Assembly: GCA_965200835.1 (NCBI GenBank)
Contig: OZ241390.1
Location: 1,736,001-1,800,000, forward strand
Length of the DNA: 64,000 nucleotides
Origin: JAPPFW01 sp965200835
GTDB lineage: Bacteria > Actinomycetota > Acidimicrobiia > Spongiisociales > Spongiisociaceae
Direction: 5' to 3'
Part shown: positions 50,947 through 60,162 of the stretch, piece by piece
Layout: each line of letters starts with the position of its first letter
How positions within the stretch are numbered: the first letter of the stretch is position 1
Translations under genes and position numbers: made by a program
The notes under the pieces: generated by a model
The model's database searches: none
Told to the model about the DNA's origin: nothing
The model's input: only the letters and a program-made list of their open reading frames with translations

Positions 50947-51400
50947 CATCGGTACCCCGGCCGGGCTGGAACGTTCGGAAGTGGAGGATTACATCGCCGA
51001 ACGCCCCCCGGTGGAGCTGTTGCTGGCCCGTTCCATCGTACGCCGGATCGTGGTGGTGGGTCCGGTCATGCTGGCGCTCTTCGGTATCATCAGGGGCCTG
51101 GAAGGTTTGGTAGCCGCGGCCATCGCGGTAGCGGCAGTGACCGGCTACTACTTGTTGAGCGGTGCGCTGCTATCGCGGTTGGCGAGGGTGTCGCTTGGGG
51201 CCTATCATGCCGGTGCGCTCCTAGGGTTCATCGTTCGCCTCGGATTGATCGCCGGGACGATGTGGGGGATCATCTCCCTGTTCGAGGTAGATCGGATGGC
51301 ACTGGGGCTGGCTCTGGTCGCCACCTACATCGCGTTGCTGGTGTGGGAAGTGGCGGCACTCGGAGGAACGAAGGGAAGGAGATCCGGATCGCGTGGGTGA
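50939..51400 (+). CDS. ATP synthase protein I-like membrane protein
   Basis: 153 residues with four hydrophobic segments from about residue 36. Located between the AtpZ-like gene and atpB, where actinobacteria have a poorly conserved AtpI-type protein. TTG start at 50939 overlaps the previous gene; the end overlaps atpB by eight bases. Assignment rests mostly on position and topology. Confidence 0.6.
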   Translation: MADIGTPAGLERSEVEDYIAERPPVELLLARSIVRRIVVVGPVMLALFGIIRGLEGLVAAAIAVAAVTGYYLLSGALLSRLARVSLGAYHAGALLGFIVRLGLIAGTMWGIISLFEVDRMALGLALVATYIALLVWEVAALGGTKGRRSGSRG

Positions 51401-52217
51401 CTTGACGATTCTTGCGGTGACAGCTTGTGATGTCGAGGGCGCGGTCATCTGTGCCCCTACCAACGTCAACGAACTGTTCGAGTTCACTCGTCCATTGTTC
51501 TCAATCGGTGGATTCGACTTCACCCGGACGGTCTTCCTGATCTTTCTGGCCATGCTGATAGTGGTCGGCTTGCTGTATTTCGGTCTGCGGCGCCAGCAAC
51601 TAGTTCCCTCCAAGTTCGAGCTGGTGATGGAGAGTCTGGTCGGGTTCGTCCGTGACGATGTTGCCAAGGGAGTGATCGGTCCGCACGGCACCAAGTACCT
51701 GCCCTATCTACTGTCGCTCTTCTTCTTCATACTGGTGGGCAACCTGTTCGAGGTAGCCCCTCTTATCAACTTTCCGATCACCTCCCGCATGGCGCTCCCC
51801 GGCTTCCTCGCCATCCTCACCTGGGTCATATTCGTGTTCGTCGGGTTCGCCAAGAACGGCTTCAAGCACTATCTGATCGATATGATCTGGCCCAAGTCGG
51901 TACCGATTGCCCTCCGATGGTTCGTGGGCATCATCGAGTTGGTGTCCACTCTGGTCCTCCGCCCCCTCACCTTGGCGGTACGGCTCTTTGCCAACATGGT
52001 GGCCGGTCACCTAATGCTCACCCTGCTGCTGGTATCCGGGGTGATATTCGTGTCGAGCGTGGGAGACATCGGCGCCAAAGCGGGCATCGGGGTGATCTGG
52101 TTCGCCTTCGGATTGGCGATCTTCGTCTTCGAGGTGGTGGTGGCGGTGCTACAGGCTTACATCTTCACCCTGCTATCGGCGGTGTATATACAGACATCGC
52201 TGGAACCGGCTCATTGA
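51393..52217 (+). CDS. atpB: ATP synthase F0 subunit a
   Basis: 274 residues, polytopic. The proton-channel Arg197 is in the conserved RPLTLAVRLFANMVAGH stretch, with the C-terminal helix ending in VVVAVLQAYIFTLLSAVYI. GTG start at 51393. Forms the two half channels with the c-ring. Confidence 0.93.
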   Translation: MGDLTILAVTACDVEGAVICAPTNVNELFEFTRPLFSIGGFDFTRTVFLIFLAMLIVVGLLYFGLRRQQLVPSKFELVMESLVGFVRDDVAKGVIGPHGTKYLPYLLSLFFFILVGNLFEVAPLINFPITSRMALPGFLAILTWVIFVFVGFAKNGFKHYLIDMIWPKSVPIALRWFVGIIELVSTLVLRPLTLAVRLFANMVAGHLMLTLLLVSGVIFVSSVGDIGAKAGIGVIWFAFGLAIFVFEVVVAVLQAYIFTLLSAVYIQTSLEPAH

Positions 52218-52282
52218 ACGGGTAGAAGGAAGACGGCACGACCAATGGTCTTGGAAACACAACCAGAAAGGGAGAACTAAGG

Positions 52283-52552
52283 ATGGACGCAGTTCTTGCG
52301 GTAACGCTGGGGGCCCTCTCCCTGGCTCAGGCGGGACTCAGCGGTGAGATAAGCGGGAGTCTCAACCTGGTGGGATACGGCCTGGCGGCGGTAGGCCCCG
52401 GTATCGGTGTCGGAATCGTGGTGGGCAATGCCATTACCGCAATGGTGCGCCAGCCGGAGATGGAAGGCACGGTCCGGACGACCATGTTCCTCGGCATCGC
52501 TTTTACCGAGGCTCTTGCGCTGATCGGCTTCGTGCTGTTCTTCATCGGCTGA
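52283..52552 (+). CDS. atpE: ATP synthase F0 subunit c
   Basis: 89 residues, two helices. Polar loop with VRQPEM, ion-binding Glu76 in FTEALALIGF, and glycine-rich first helix GLAAVGPGIGVGIVVG. Lacks the Gln/Ser/Thr ligand set of sodium-type rings, so proton-coupled. A GGGAG site precedes the ATG. The stop shares one base with atpF. Confidence 0.94.
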   Translation: MDAVLAVTLGALSLAQAGLSGEISGSLNLVGYGLAAVGPGIGVGIVVGNAITAMVRQPEMEGTVRTTMFLGIAFTEALALIGFVLFFIG

Positions 52553-53124
52553 TGAAGGCGCCGGAATCTTGGACCATGATGGCTGCGGCACCTCCCCTGG
52601 TGCTGGCAGCCGAAGAAGAAAGCGGCGGCATCGACTTGCTGCTGCCCCACACGTCGGAGTTGATAGCGGGGGTGATCGCCTTCGCCATCATCTTCTACTT
52701 CATCTGGCGATGGGTGATCCCGACCCTCAATTCCACCCTGTCCAACCGGCAGGAAGCTGAGCGCTCGCGCCTCGAAGCGGCCGAGAAGACCCACCAGGAA
52801 GCCGAGGAGGTCGCCTCGCAGTACCGGGAGCAGCTCGCCGGAGCCCAGGGCGAGGCCGCTCGCATCGTGGAGGAGGCCCGCCAGGCAGCCGAGACTGTGA
52901 GGGCGGAGACGATCAGCCGGGCTCAGCAAGAGGCCGAGGAGATAGTCAATCGGGCGCGTGAGGAGGCAGCCGCCGAGTCCGGACGGGCTCTGGAAGCGGC
53001 TCGCCTGCAGGTGGCCCATCTTTCGATCGATCTTGCCGAGAAGGTGGTAGGCCGGAGCCTCGACCGCCAGGCGCAGCTGGGCCTGGTCGACAGCTATCTG
53101 GCAGAACTGGAGTCGGGTAAGTAG
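52552..53124 (+). CDS. atpF: ATP synthase F0 subunit b
   Basis: 190 residues. One membrane helix at about 38-58, then a long charged coiled coil rich in Ala, Glu and Arg that forms the peripheral stalk. The extended N-terminus with Ala-rich hydrophobic part is common in actinobacteria. Ends directly at the atpH start. Confidence 0.92.
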   Translation: MKAPESWTMMAAAPPLVLAAEEESGGIDLLLPHTSELIAGVIAFAIIFYFIWRWVIPTLNSTLSNRQEAERSRLEAAEKTHQEAEEVASQYREQLAGAQGEAARIVEEARQAAETVRAETISRAQQEAEEIVNRAREEAAAESGRALEAARLQVAHLSIDLAEKVVGRSLDRQAQLGLVDSYLAELESGK

Positions 53125-53658
53125 ATGTCCGAGGAGACCATCCGGGGGTATGCCGCGGCCATCTTCGAGATGGCACAGGGCGAGGGGGTATTGGACCGGG
53201 TCGAGGACGAGCTGTTCAGGCTCGCCAGAGCCCTGGAAGGCTCGGATGAGCTGAAGGATTCACTCAGCGACCTTCGCCTGCCGATGCAACGGAAGCAGGC
53301 CGTGATCGACGATCTGCTCGCCGGCAGTGCTCACCGCCTTACCGTGGCCTTCACGAGCTTCGTGGTCGGTCTCGGCAGGGGCATCGATCTGGCGGCGATC
53401 GCCGACCAGCTGACCACCCGGGCGGCCGAGGCGCGTAATCGCTCGGTCGCGGAGGTCTCGAGTGCCATCCCGCTGGATCGGGCCACGATCGACCGCTTGG
53501 CTGGAGCCCTGGCGAACCGGATCGGTAATCAGGTGGAGGTCCGGGTGGTTCTGGACGAGTCGATCCTGGGAGGCCTAGTGGTGCGAGTGGGCGACACCGT
53601 GATCGACGGCTCGGTGCGCAAGCGCTTGGAGCAGCTGCGCGAGGCTGTGGCCGGATGA
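53125..53658 (+). CDS. atpH: ATP synthase F1 subunit delta
   Basis: 177 residues. N-terminal RGYAAAIFEMAQGEGVLDRVEDEL helical domain and C-terminal GLVVRVGDTVIDGSVRKRLEQL. Normal-length delta, unlike the b-delta fusion of mycobacteria. Joins the stalk to F1. Confidence 0.92.
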   Translation: MSEETIRGYAAAIFEMAQGEGVLDRVEDELFRLARALEGSDELKDSLSDLRLPMQRKQAVIDDLLAGSAHRLTVAFTSFVVGLGRGIDLAAIADQLTTRAAEARNRSVAEVSSAIPLDRATIDRLAGALANRIGNQVEVRVVLDESILGGLVVRVGDTVIDGSVRKRLEQLREAVAG

Positions 53659-53738
53659 TGGGTGCTGGTTCTCGTGCCGTTACGACTTCACAGACAGACC
53701 ACTGATAAGCAACCTAGGAGACGCAGGAGAGGTATCGA

Positions 53739-55271
53739 ATGGCTCAGTTGACGATTAGTCCCGATGGCATCACCGCCGCCCTTCGTAGGCATGTTGCGGA
53801 CTGGTCACCGAGCCTGGAGCAGGAAACGGTCGGCTACGTCACTTCGATCGCCGACGGCGTCGCTCGGGTGTCGGGATTGCCGAACGCCGCTGCCTCGGAG
53901 CTACTCGAGTTCCCGGGTGGTCTGCTGGGCGTGACCCTCAACCTGGACGAGCACGACCTGGGGGTGGTGCTGATGGGTGAGGCGGCGCACATCGAGGAGG
54001 GTGATCCGGTCCACCAGACGGGCAGGGTGCTGTCGGTTCCGGTGGGCGACTTCCTGCTCGGTCGGGTCATAGACCCGGTGGGCCAGCCGCTCGACGGCAA
54101 GGGTGATATTCCTCAGAACCCGCGCCGGCTACTCGAGGTCCAGGCACCGTCAGTGGTGGAGCGCCAGCCGGTCCACGAGCCACTCGAGACGGGCATCAAG
54201 GCCATCGACTCGATGACTCCGATCGGGCGCGGCCAGCGCCAGCTCATCATCGGTGATCGCCAGACCGGCAAGACCGCCCTAGTGGTGGACACGATCATCA
54301 ACCAGAAGCAGTTCCAGGGCACGCCCGACGAGGTCAAGTGCATCTACGTGGCCGTCGGCCAGAGGGCGTCCACGGTCGCTGAGGTAGTTGCCTCCCTCGA
54401 GGAAGCCGGTGCCATGGAGTACACGGTGGTGGTCACCGCGCCGGCCTCAGCCCCTCCTGCCATGCAGATGTACGCCCCGTACGCCGGATCGGCCATCGGA
54501 CAGCACTGGATGTACAACGGGCAGCACGCCCTCGTGATCTTCGATGACCTCACCAAGCAGGCGGTGGCCTATCGGGAGATCTCCCTACTGCTCCGTCGGC
54601 CCCCCGGCCGGGAAGCCTTTCCCGGTGACGTGTTCTACCTGCACAGCCGGCTATTGGAGCGTTGTGCCAAGCTTTCGGACGAATTGGGCGGTGGCTCCCT
54701 CACGGGGTTGCCGCTGATCGAGACCAAGGCCAACGACGTATCGGCTTACATACCCACCAACGTCATCTCGATCACCGACGGCCAGATCTTCCTGGAGACC
54801 GACCTGTTCTTCGCCGGTATCCGCCCGGCGATCAATGCCGGTATCTCGGTTTCCCGAGTGGGCGGTAACGCCCAGACCAAGGCTATGAAGAAAGTGGCGG
54901 GCACGCTGCGCCTCAATCTCGCCCAGTACCGCGAGTTGGAGGCCTTCGCCGAGTTCGGATCCGAGCTCGATGCGGTTTCCCTGGCCCAGCTGGAGCGGGG
55001 ACGCCGGGTGGTCGAGGTCTTGAAGCAGCCCCAGTACGAGCCGGTTCCGGCCGAGGAGCAGGTGCTGGTGATCTACGCCGTCTCGCAGGGTCATCTAGAT
55101 ACGGTGCCGGTAGCTGACATCCCGCGCGCCGAGCACGAGCTGCGGGACTTCATCCGGTTGAGGCATCCACACATTCTGGAAGGGATAAGGCGCACAGGCA
55201 CCCTCCCCGAAGGAGAGACCATCGACGCCGCGATCGCCGCCTTCAAGGACACGTTCGGGGGAGGGGAGTAA
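53739..55271 (+). CDS. atpA: ATP synthase F1 subunit alpha
   Basis: 510 residues. Walker A GDRQTGKT at 172-179, conserved arginine-finger region (SVSRVGGNAQ), and the full three-domain structure. Non-catalytic nucleotide-binding subunit. Preceded by an 80-base gap with GGAGAGG upstream of the ATG. Confidence 0.95.
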   Translation: MAQLTISPDGITAALRRHVADWSPSLEQETVGYVTSIADGVARVSGLPNAAASELLEFPGGLLGVTLNLDEHDLGVVLMGEAAHIEEGDPVHQTGRVLSVPVGDFLLGRVIDPVGQPLDGKGDIPQNPRRLLEVQAPSVVERQPVHEPLETGIKAIDSMTPIGRGQRQLIIGDRQTGKTALVVDTIINQKQFQGTPDEVKCIYVAVGQRASTVAEVVASLEEAGAMEYTVVVTAPASAPPAMQMYAPYAGSAIGQHWMYNGQHALVIFDDLTKQAVAYREISLLLRRPPGREAFPGDVFYLHSRLLERCAKLSDELGGGSLTGLPLIETKANDVSAYIPTNVISITDGQIFLETDLFFAGIRPAINAGISVSRVGGNAQTKAMKKVAGTLRLNLAQYRELEAFAEFGSELDAVSLAQLERGRRVVEVLKQPQYEPVPAEEQVLVIYAVSQGHLDTVPVADIPRAEHELRDFIRLRHPHILEGIRRTGTLPEGETIDAAIAAFKDTFGGGE

Positions 55272-55280
55272 CCCTCCACA

Positions 55281-56168
55281 ATGGCCAGCGCCGAACTACG
55301 AGCTATCAGGCGGCGGATTCGCAGCGTCGAATCCACCAAGAAGATCACCCGAGCGATGGAGCTGATCGCCGCCTCGCGCATCGTCAAGGCCCGGGAAAGG
55401 GTGAATGCCGCCCGCCCCTATGCCGAGAAGATGACCGACGTGATCAGGAACGTAGGTCGGGCGTCAGGGGACGTAGGCCATCCCCTTCTGGAACGGCGCA
55501 CGGTTCAGACGATGGGAGTGCTGGTCGTCACTTCCGACCGGGGTCTGGCAGGAGCCTATAACTCGTCGGTGATGAGGATGGCGGAGGCGCGGGTGAACGA
55601 TCTGCGGGACCAGGGTGTTCCGGTGTCCCTGTACGCGATCGGCAAGAAGGCCCAAACCTATTTCGCCTTCCGAAAGTACGAGATCGCGCACAGCTTTTTC
55701 GGCGTGACCGACCAGCCCACCTATGAGGACGCGCGGCGTATCGGCGCCGTGCTGATGGAGGATTACCAATCCGGTGAGGTGGATGCGGTGGAGGTTTTCT
55801 ACACGGTCTACCGGTCGGCCCTCTCCTACATACCATCCCGGATAGAACTGTTGCCGGTCACCCCGCCAACCGACGCCGGGAGCGATGGAGACGCCAGCCG
55901 AGCGGTCTCATACGAGTACGAACCCGATCCAGGTCTGATCCTGGGGCGGTTACTACCCAGGTACGTGGAGTCCGCACTCTATGGCCAACTGCTGGAGAGC
56001 TCGGCTTGCGAGCATGCCAGCCGCCAAAGAGCCATGAAAGCAGCCACCGAAAACGCCGATGAGCTGATAAAGGTGTTGACCCGTACTGCCAATCAGGCCC
56101 GGCAGGCCGAGATCACCACAGAAATAGCCGAGATCGTGGGCGGCGCTCAGGCGATGTCCGCGGGTTGA
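55281..56168 (+). CDS. atpG: ATP synthase F1 subunit gamma
   Basis: 295 residues. N-terminal helix LRAIRRRIRSVESTKKITRAMELIAASRI and C-terminal SRQRAMKAATENADELI, the two ends of the rotating coiled coil. Starts nine bases after atpA. Confidence 0.94.
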   Translation: MASAELRAIRRRIRSVESTKKITRAMELIAASRIVKARERVNAARPYAEKMTDVIRNVGRASGDVGHPLLERRTVQTMGVLVVTSDRGLAGAYNSSVMRMAEARVNDLRDQGVPVSLYAIGKKAQTYFAFRKYEIAHSFFGVTDQPTYEDARRIGAVLMEDYQSGEVDAVEVFYTVYRSALSYIPSRIELLPVTPPTDAGSDGDASRAVSYEYEPDPGLILGRLLPRYVESALYGQLLESSACEHASRQRAMKAATENADELIKVLTRTANQARQAEITTEIAEIVGGAQAMSAG

Positions 56169-56181
56169 AACTGGAGCACAA

Positions 56182-57606
56182 ATGTCACAGACGATCAGCG
56201 TAGGACGGATCAGCAAGGTAGCGGGACCGGTGGTGGATGTGGAGTTCCCCCGGGATGGCATGCCGGAGATCCTGCACTCTCTCGAGATCGAGTTCGATGT
56301 GGAGGGCGAGCATAAGACGATCGTTGCCGAGGTCGCCCAGCATCTGGGCCGGAGCCGGGTCAGAGCGGTGGCTATGGCCTCCACCGACGGCCTGGTGAGG
56401 GGTGCGCCGGTGCGAAACACGGGGGCGCCTATCTCGGTACCCGTTGGTGATCAGACGCTCGGCCATATCTTCAACATGTGGGGCGACTCACTGGATGCTC
56501 CCGATATCGAATTCTCCGAGGACCGCTGGCCGATCCATCGCCAGGCTCCGCCGTTCGAGGATGTGGAGCCGACCAAGGATGTGTTCGAAACCGGGATCAA
56601 GGTGCTCGATCTTATTTGCCCCTATCTGAGAGGGGGCAAGGTCGGCCTCTTCGGTGGGGCCGGCGTGGGCAAGACCGTATTGATCCAGGAGATGATCAAC
56701 CGGGTAGCTACCCAGCACGATGGCGTGTCGGTCTTTGCCGGAGTTGGTGAACGGACCAGGGAAGGTAACGACCTGTTCTTGGAAATGTCCGAGACCGGGG
56801 TCATCGAACAGGCTGCGCTGGTGTTCGGACAGATGGACGAGCCGCCCGGAGTTCGCCTGCGAGTAGCCCTCTCGGCTTTGACCATGGCCGAGTATTTCAG
56901 GGATGTGCAGCGCCAGGATGTGCTGCTGTTCATTGACAACATCTTCCGGTTCACGCAGGCCGGCTCCGAGGTCTCGGTGCTGTTGGAACGCATGCCTTCG
57001 GCGGTGGGCTACCAGCCGACCCTGGCGGGCGAGATGGGGTTCTTGCAGGAGCGGATCACCTCGCTTAAGGGTCGTTCCATCACCTCCATGCAGGCCGTGT
57101 ATGTGCCGGCCGATGACATCACCGATCCGGCCCCCCATACGGCCTTCGCCCACCTGGACGCAACCACCGTACTGAGCCGGCCGCTTACCGCCCTGGGTAT
57201 CTACCCGGCGGTGGATCCGCTCGACTCGAACAGCCGGGCGCTCGACCCGCAGATCGTGGGCCGGGAGCACTACGACGTGGCCACGGGTGTGCAACGGGTT
57301 CTGCAGCGGTACAAGGACCTCCAGGACATCATCGCCATCCTCGGTGTCGACGAGCTCTCCGAGGAGGACAAGTTGCTGGTGGCCCGGGCCCGGCGGATCC
57401 AGCGGTTCCTGTCCCAACCAATGTTCGTGGCTGAGCAGTTCACCGGCCAGGTGGGCATCTACACCTCGTTGGAGGAGACCATCACCTCGTTCAAGATGGT
57501 GCTCGACGGGGAGCTGGACCACCTGCCGGAGCAGGCCTTCTATATGGTTGGCGGTGCCGAGGATGCCATGCGCAAGGCACGTGAGATCCAAGGGGTGGCT
57601 GCCTAG
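56182..57606 (+). CDS. atpD: ATP synthase F1 subunit beta
   Basis: 474 residues. Walker A GGAGVGKT at 158-165, catalytic GERTREGNDL, LLFIDNIFRFTQAGSEVS Walker B and adenine pocket. Catalytic subunit. Stop overlaps the atpC start. Confidence 0.95.
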   Translation: MSQTISVGRISKVAGPVVDVEFPRDGMPEILHSLEIEFDVEGEHKTIVAEVAQHLGRSRVRAVAMASTDGLVRGAPVRNTGAPISVPVGDQTLGHIFNMWGDSLDAPDIEFSEDRWPIHRQAPPFEDVEPTKDVFETGIKVLDLICPYLRGGKVGLFGGAGVGKTVLIQEMINRVATQHDGVSVFAGVGERTREGNDLFLEMSETGVIEQAALVFGQMDEPPGVRLRVALSALTMAEYFRDVQRQDVLLFIDNIFRFTQAGSEVSVLLERMPSAVGYQPTLAGEMGFLQERITSLKGRSITSMQAVYVPADDITDPAPHTAFAHLDATTVLSRPLTALGIYPAVDPLDSNSRALDPQIVGREHYDVATGVQRVLQRYKDLQDIIAILGVDELSEEDKLLVARARRIQRFLSQPMFVAEQFTGQVGIYTSLEETITSFKMVLDGELDHLPEQAFYMVGGAEDAMRKAREIQGVAA

Positions 57607-57881
57607 TGGTTACTGCCACCACCATGATGCGGGTTGATGTGGTTTCCCCCGAGGCCGTACTTTGGTCGGGCGAGGCGGGGTTCGTGGTCGCCAGGACCTT
57701 GGATGGCGAGATAGGAATCCTCGCCCACCACGAACCACTCATGGCTGCCTTGGCAAGCGGGGCGGTCGAGATAGATACCGGCGAGGAGAGAGTACAGGTC
57801 CACGTTGGTGGGGGATTCCTGCAGATATTCGACAACAAAGTTACTGTGCTCGCGGATCAGGCCACTCTGTCAACGAGCTGA
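57606..57881 (+). CDS. atpC: ATP synthase F1 subunit epsilon (short form)
   Basis: 91 residues. The beta-sandwich domain is complete (MRVDVVSPEAVLWSGEAGFVV, GEIGILAHHEPLMAAL, GGGFLQI), but the two C-terminal helices that inhibit ATP hydrolysis in the usual 130-residue epsilon are missing. GTG start. Ends the atp operon. Confidence 0.9.
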   Translation: MVTATTMMRVDVVSPEAVLWSGEAGFVVARTLDGEIGILAHHEPLMAALASGAVEIDTGEERVQVHVGGGFLQIFDNKVTVLADQATLSTS

Positions 57882-58109
57882 TACACGAAACGTTGTCCCG
57901 TGCCGGGCCGATTCCTTCGGTATATCGAGCATCGACTCGCCCGTTCGGCAACTGATTGTCACCGCTCGCGTCCAGTCAGCCCAACGCCGGTTTCTGGGGG
58001 CTTTCCAGCACATCTTGGAACAGATAGGACGCGTGGTGATGGCTTGTCCTTCCAGCCATAGGGGTCTGTCAGCTTGTCTAGGTGGTGGAAGCACCGTAGG
58101 GAGCTGAAG
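57882..58109. other. Intergenic region after the atp operon
   Basis: 228 bases with no supported gene on either strand. It marks the change from the housekeeping atp operon to the accessory RecQ-DprA region and would contain the promoter of the latter. No clear terminator hairpin was found. Confidence 0.35.
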
Positions 58110-60161
58110 ATGACAGAGAGAGAAGCGATCGAGCTCTTGCGGAAGCTCACCGGTGATCCAAACGCGGTTTTCCGACCTGATCAACTCGAGGCCATCCTGT
58201 TCCTGGTCAGGGACCGGCGGCGCGTGCTGCTGGTACAGAGGACGGGATGGGGCAAGAGCGCCGTCTACTTCATCGCAACCCGACTGTTGAGGAACCAGGG
58301 GATGGGTCCCACGCTGCTGGTCTCCCCGCTCCTCGCCCTGATGCGCAATCAGATCGACGCCGCCAAGCGGATGGGGGTTGGTGCTTTCACCATCAACAGC
58401 TCCAACCCTGACGAGTGGAACGAAGTCGAGGACCGCATTGCGGCAGGTGAGGTGGACATCCTCCTCGTCTCGCCTGAACGTCTGGCGAACGAAAGTTTCC
58501 GGTCCAAGGTCGTTCCCATCATCGGCCGTAACAGCGGCCTCCTGGTTATCGACGAGGCGCATTGCATTTCCGACTGGGGTCACGACTTCCGGCCTGACTA
58601 CCGGCGCGTGGTGAGGCTGATAGACCTCTTGCCACCGGGTGTGCCGGTTCTCGGCTGTACCGCAACTGCTAACGATCGGGTGGTCGCAGACGTGGAGGAT
58701 CAGCTGGGGTCCGGTCTCGTATCTCTCCGCGGTCCCCTGGGTCGAGAAGGTTTACGGCTCAGTGTCCTTCCGATGCCATCTCAGTTCCAACGTATGGCGT
58801 GGCTGGCCGAGCACATCCCCAGGCTGCCAGGGACCGGGATCATCTACTGCCTGACGGTCCGAGACACAGCAATGCTGGCGTCGTGGTTGAGATCGAAAGG
58901 GATCGACGCCGTCGCCTATAGCGGTGCTACCCCCACCGAGGACCGGTCCAGGATCGAACATGAACTCCTAACGAACAAGCGGAAGGTAGTGGTAGCCACC
59001 TCCGCCCTCGGTATGGGATTCGACAAGCCCGACCTGGCTTTCGTTATCCACTATCAGGCACCGGGATCACCGATCGCCTACTATCAACAAGTAGGCCGGG
59101 CCGGTCGCCGACTGGATGAGTCGAGCGGGATCCTCCTATGTGGGTCAGAAGATCGCGACATCCAGGACTACTTCATAACCAGCGCTTTCCCTTCTAACGA
59201 TGACGCCACCGACGTCGTGGCCCTCTTTCAGGACCGAGCGGAGCCGGTGTCACAGGTCGAGATCCTACGGGTGGTGAACGTTCGTGCGGGTCAACTGGGC
59301 AAGCTGATGAAGATGCTCGAGGTGGAGGGCGCAGTTGAGAAGGAGGGCAGCAAGTGGCTACGTACCCTTAGGCGTTGGTCCTATGACCTCGATCGGTTCG
59401 ACGAGGTGACTTCCCAGCGGAGAACCGAGCAGGCTCAGATGCAGAAGTACATATATACCGAAGGCTGCCGAATGGAGATGTTGCGCCGCTACCTGGATGA
59501 TCCCTCGGCGGAGCCGTGTGGGTTCTGCGACAACTGCCGCGGCGACAGCCTGGTATCAACCTTGATCTCCGGGGAAGACGCGGAGGCTGCTAGACATCTC
59601 CGGCGTGAAGAGCATGTGATCGAGCCACGTAAGCTGATTCCCGGACTTGGGAGGATCAAGCCTGATCACCTCCCTCAACGCGGCCGATCTCTGGCCGTCT
59701 GGGGAGATGACGGTTGGTCGCTCCTCATTCGCCGTGGGAAGCAGCATGAGGGACACTTCGATGATCAGCTGGTCGGTGCCTCGGCAAGGCTTATCCGGCG
59801 GGTGTGGGGCAAGGTAGATTCACCCGAGTGGATCACGTTCGTTCCGTCGTTCCGTGCTCCGATGCTGGTGGCGGACTTCGCTGACCGGCTTGCGGAGGCG
59901 CTAGGCATACCCTGTCACAGTGCGATAACCAAGATCCGGGCCCACAAGTCTCAGAAGCTCATGCAGAACAGCGAGCAGCAGTATGCCAATATCAAGGGCG
60001 TGTTCCGGATCGACGGGCCGATTCGCTCGGGTCCAGTGCTGCTGGTGGACGACATCGTTGATTCCCGCTGGACCATGACCGCTGTCAGCTGGTTACTGCT
60101 CGATGCCGGCTCCGGACCGGTATACCCATTCGCGCTGGCCGATGCCCAGGGTAGGTGGTGA
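58110..60161 (+). CDS. RecQ-type DNA helicase fused to a phosphoribosyltransferase domain
   Basis: 683 residues. SF2 helicase: Walker A QRTGWGKS at 43-50, DEAH at 148-151, motif VI QQVGRAGR, and the RecQ zinc cysteines 453, 470, 473 and 476. From about 540 to 683 follows a ComF-like phosphoribosyltransferase domain with LLVDDIVDSRWTMT (Asp647, Asp648); the PRPP loop has DSRWT where active enzymes have TTGAT. ATG 58110 follows GGGAG. The next gene, two bases away, is DprA-like. This pairing resembles the ShosTA defence pair (phosphoribosyltransferase toxin and DprA-like antitoxin), here with a helicase attached. Role in phage defence is inferred. Confidence 0.85.
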   Translation: MTEREAIELLRKLTGDPNAVFRPDQLEAILFLVRDRRRVLLVQRTGWGKSAVYFIATRLLRNQGMGPTLLVSPLLALMRNQIDAAKRMGVGAFTINSSNPDEWNEVEDRIAAGEVDILLVSPERLANESFRSKVVPIIGRNSGLLVIDEAHCISDWGHDFRPDYRRVVRLIDLLPPGVPVLGCTATANDRVVADVEDQLGSGLVSLRGPLGREGLRLSVLPMPSQFQRMAWLAEHIPRLPGTGIIYCLTVRDTAMLASWLRSKGIDAVAYSGATPTEDRSRIEHELLTNKRKVVVATSALGMGFDKPDLAFVIHYQAPGSPIAYYQQVGRAGRRLDESSGILLCGSEDRDIQDYFITSAFPSNDDATDVVALFQDRAEPVSQVEILRVVNVRAGQLGKLMKMLEVEGAVEKEGSKWLRTLRRWSYDLDRFDEVTSQRRTEQAQMQKYIYTEGCRMEMLRRYLDDPSAEPCGFCDNCRGDSLVSTLISGEDAEAARHLRREEHVIEPRKLIPGLGRIKPDHLPQRGRSLAVWGDDGWSLLIRRGKQHEGHFDDQLVGASARLIRRVWGKVDSPEWITFVPSFRAPMLVADFADRLAEALGIPCHSAITKIRAHKSQKLMQNSEQQYANIKGVFRIDGPIRSGPVLLVDDIVDSRWTMTAVSWLLLDAGSGPVYPFALADAQGRW

Positions 60162-60162
60162 C

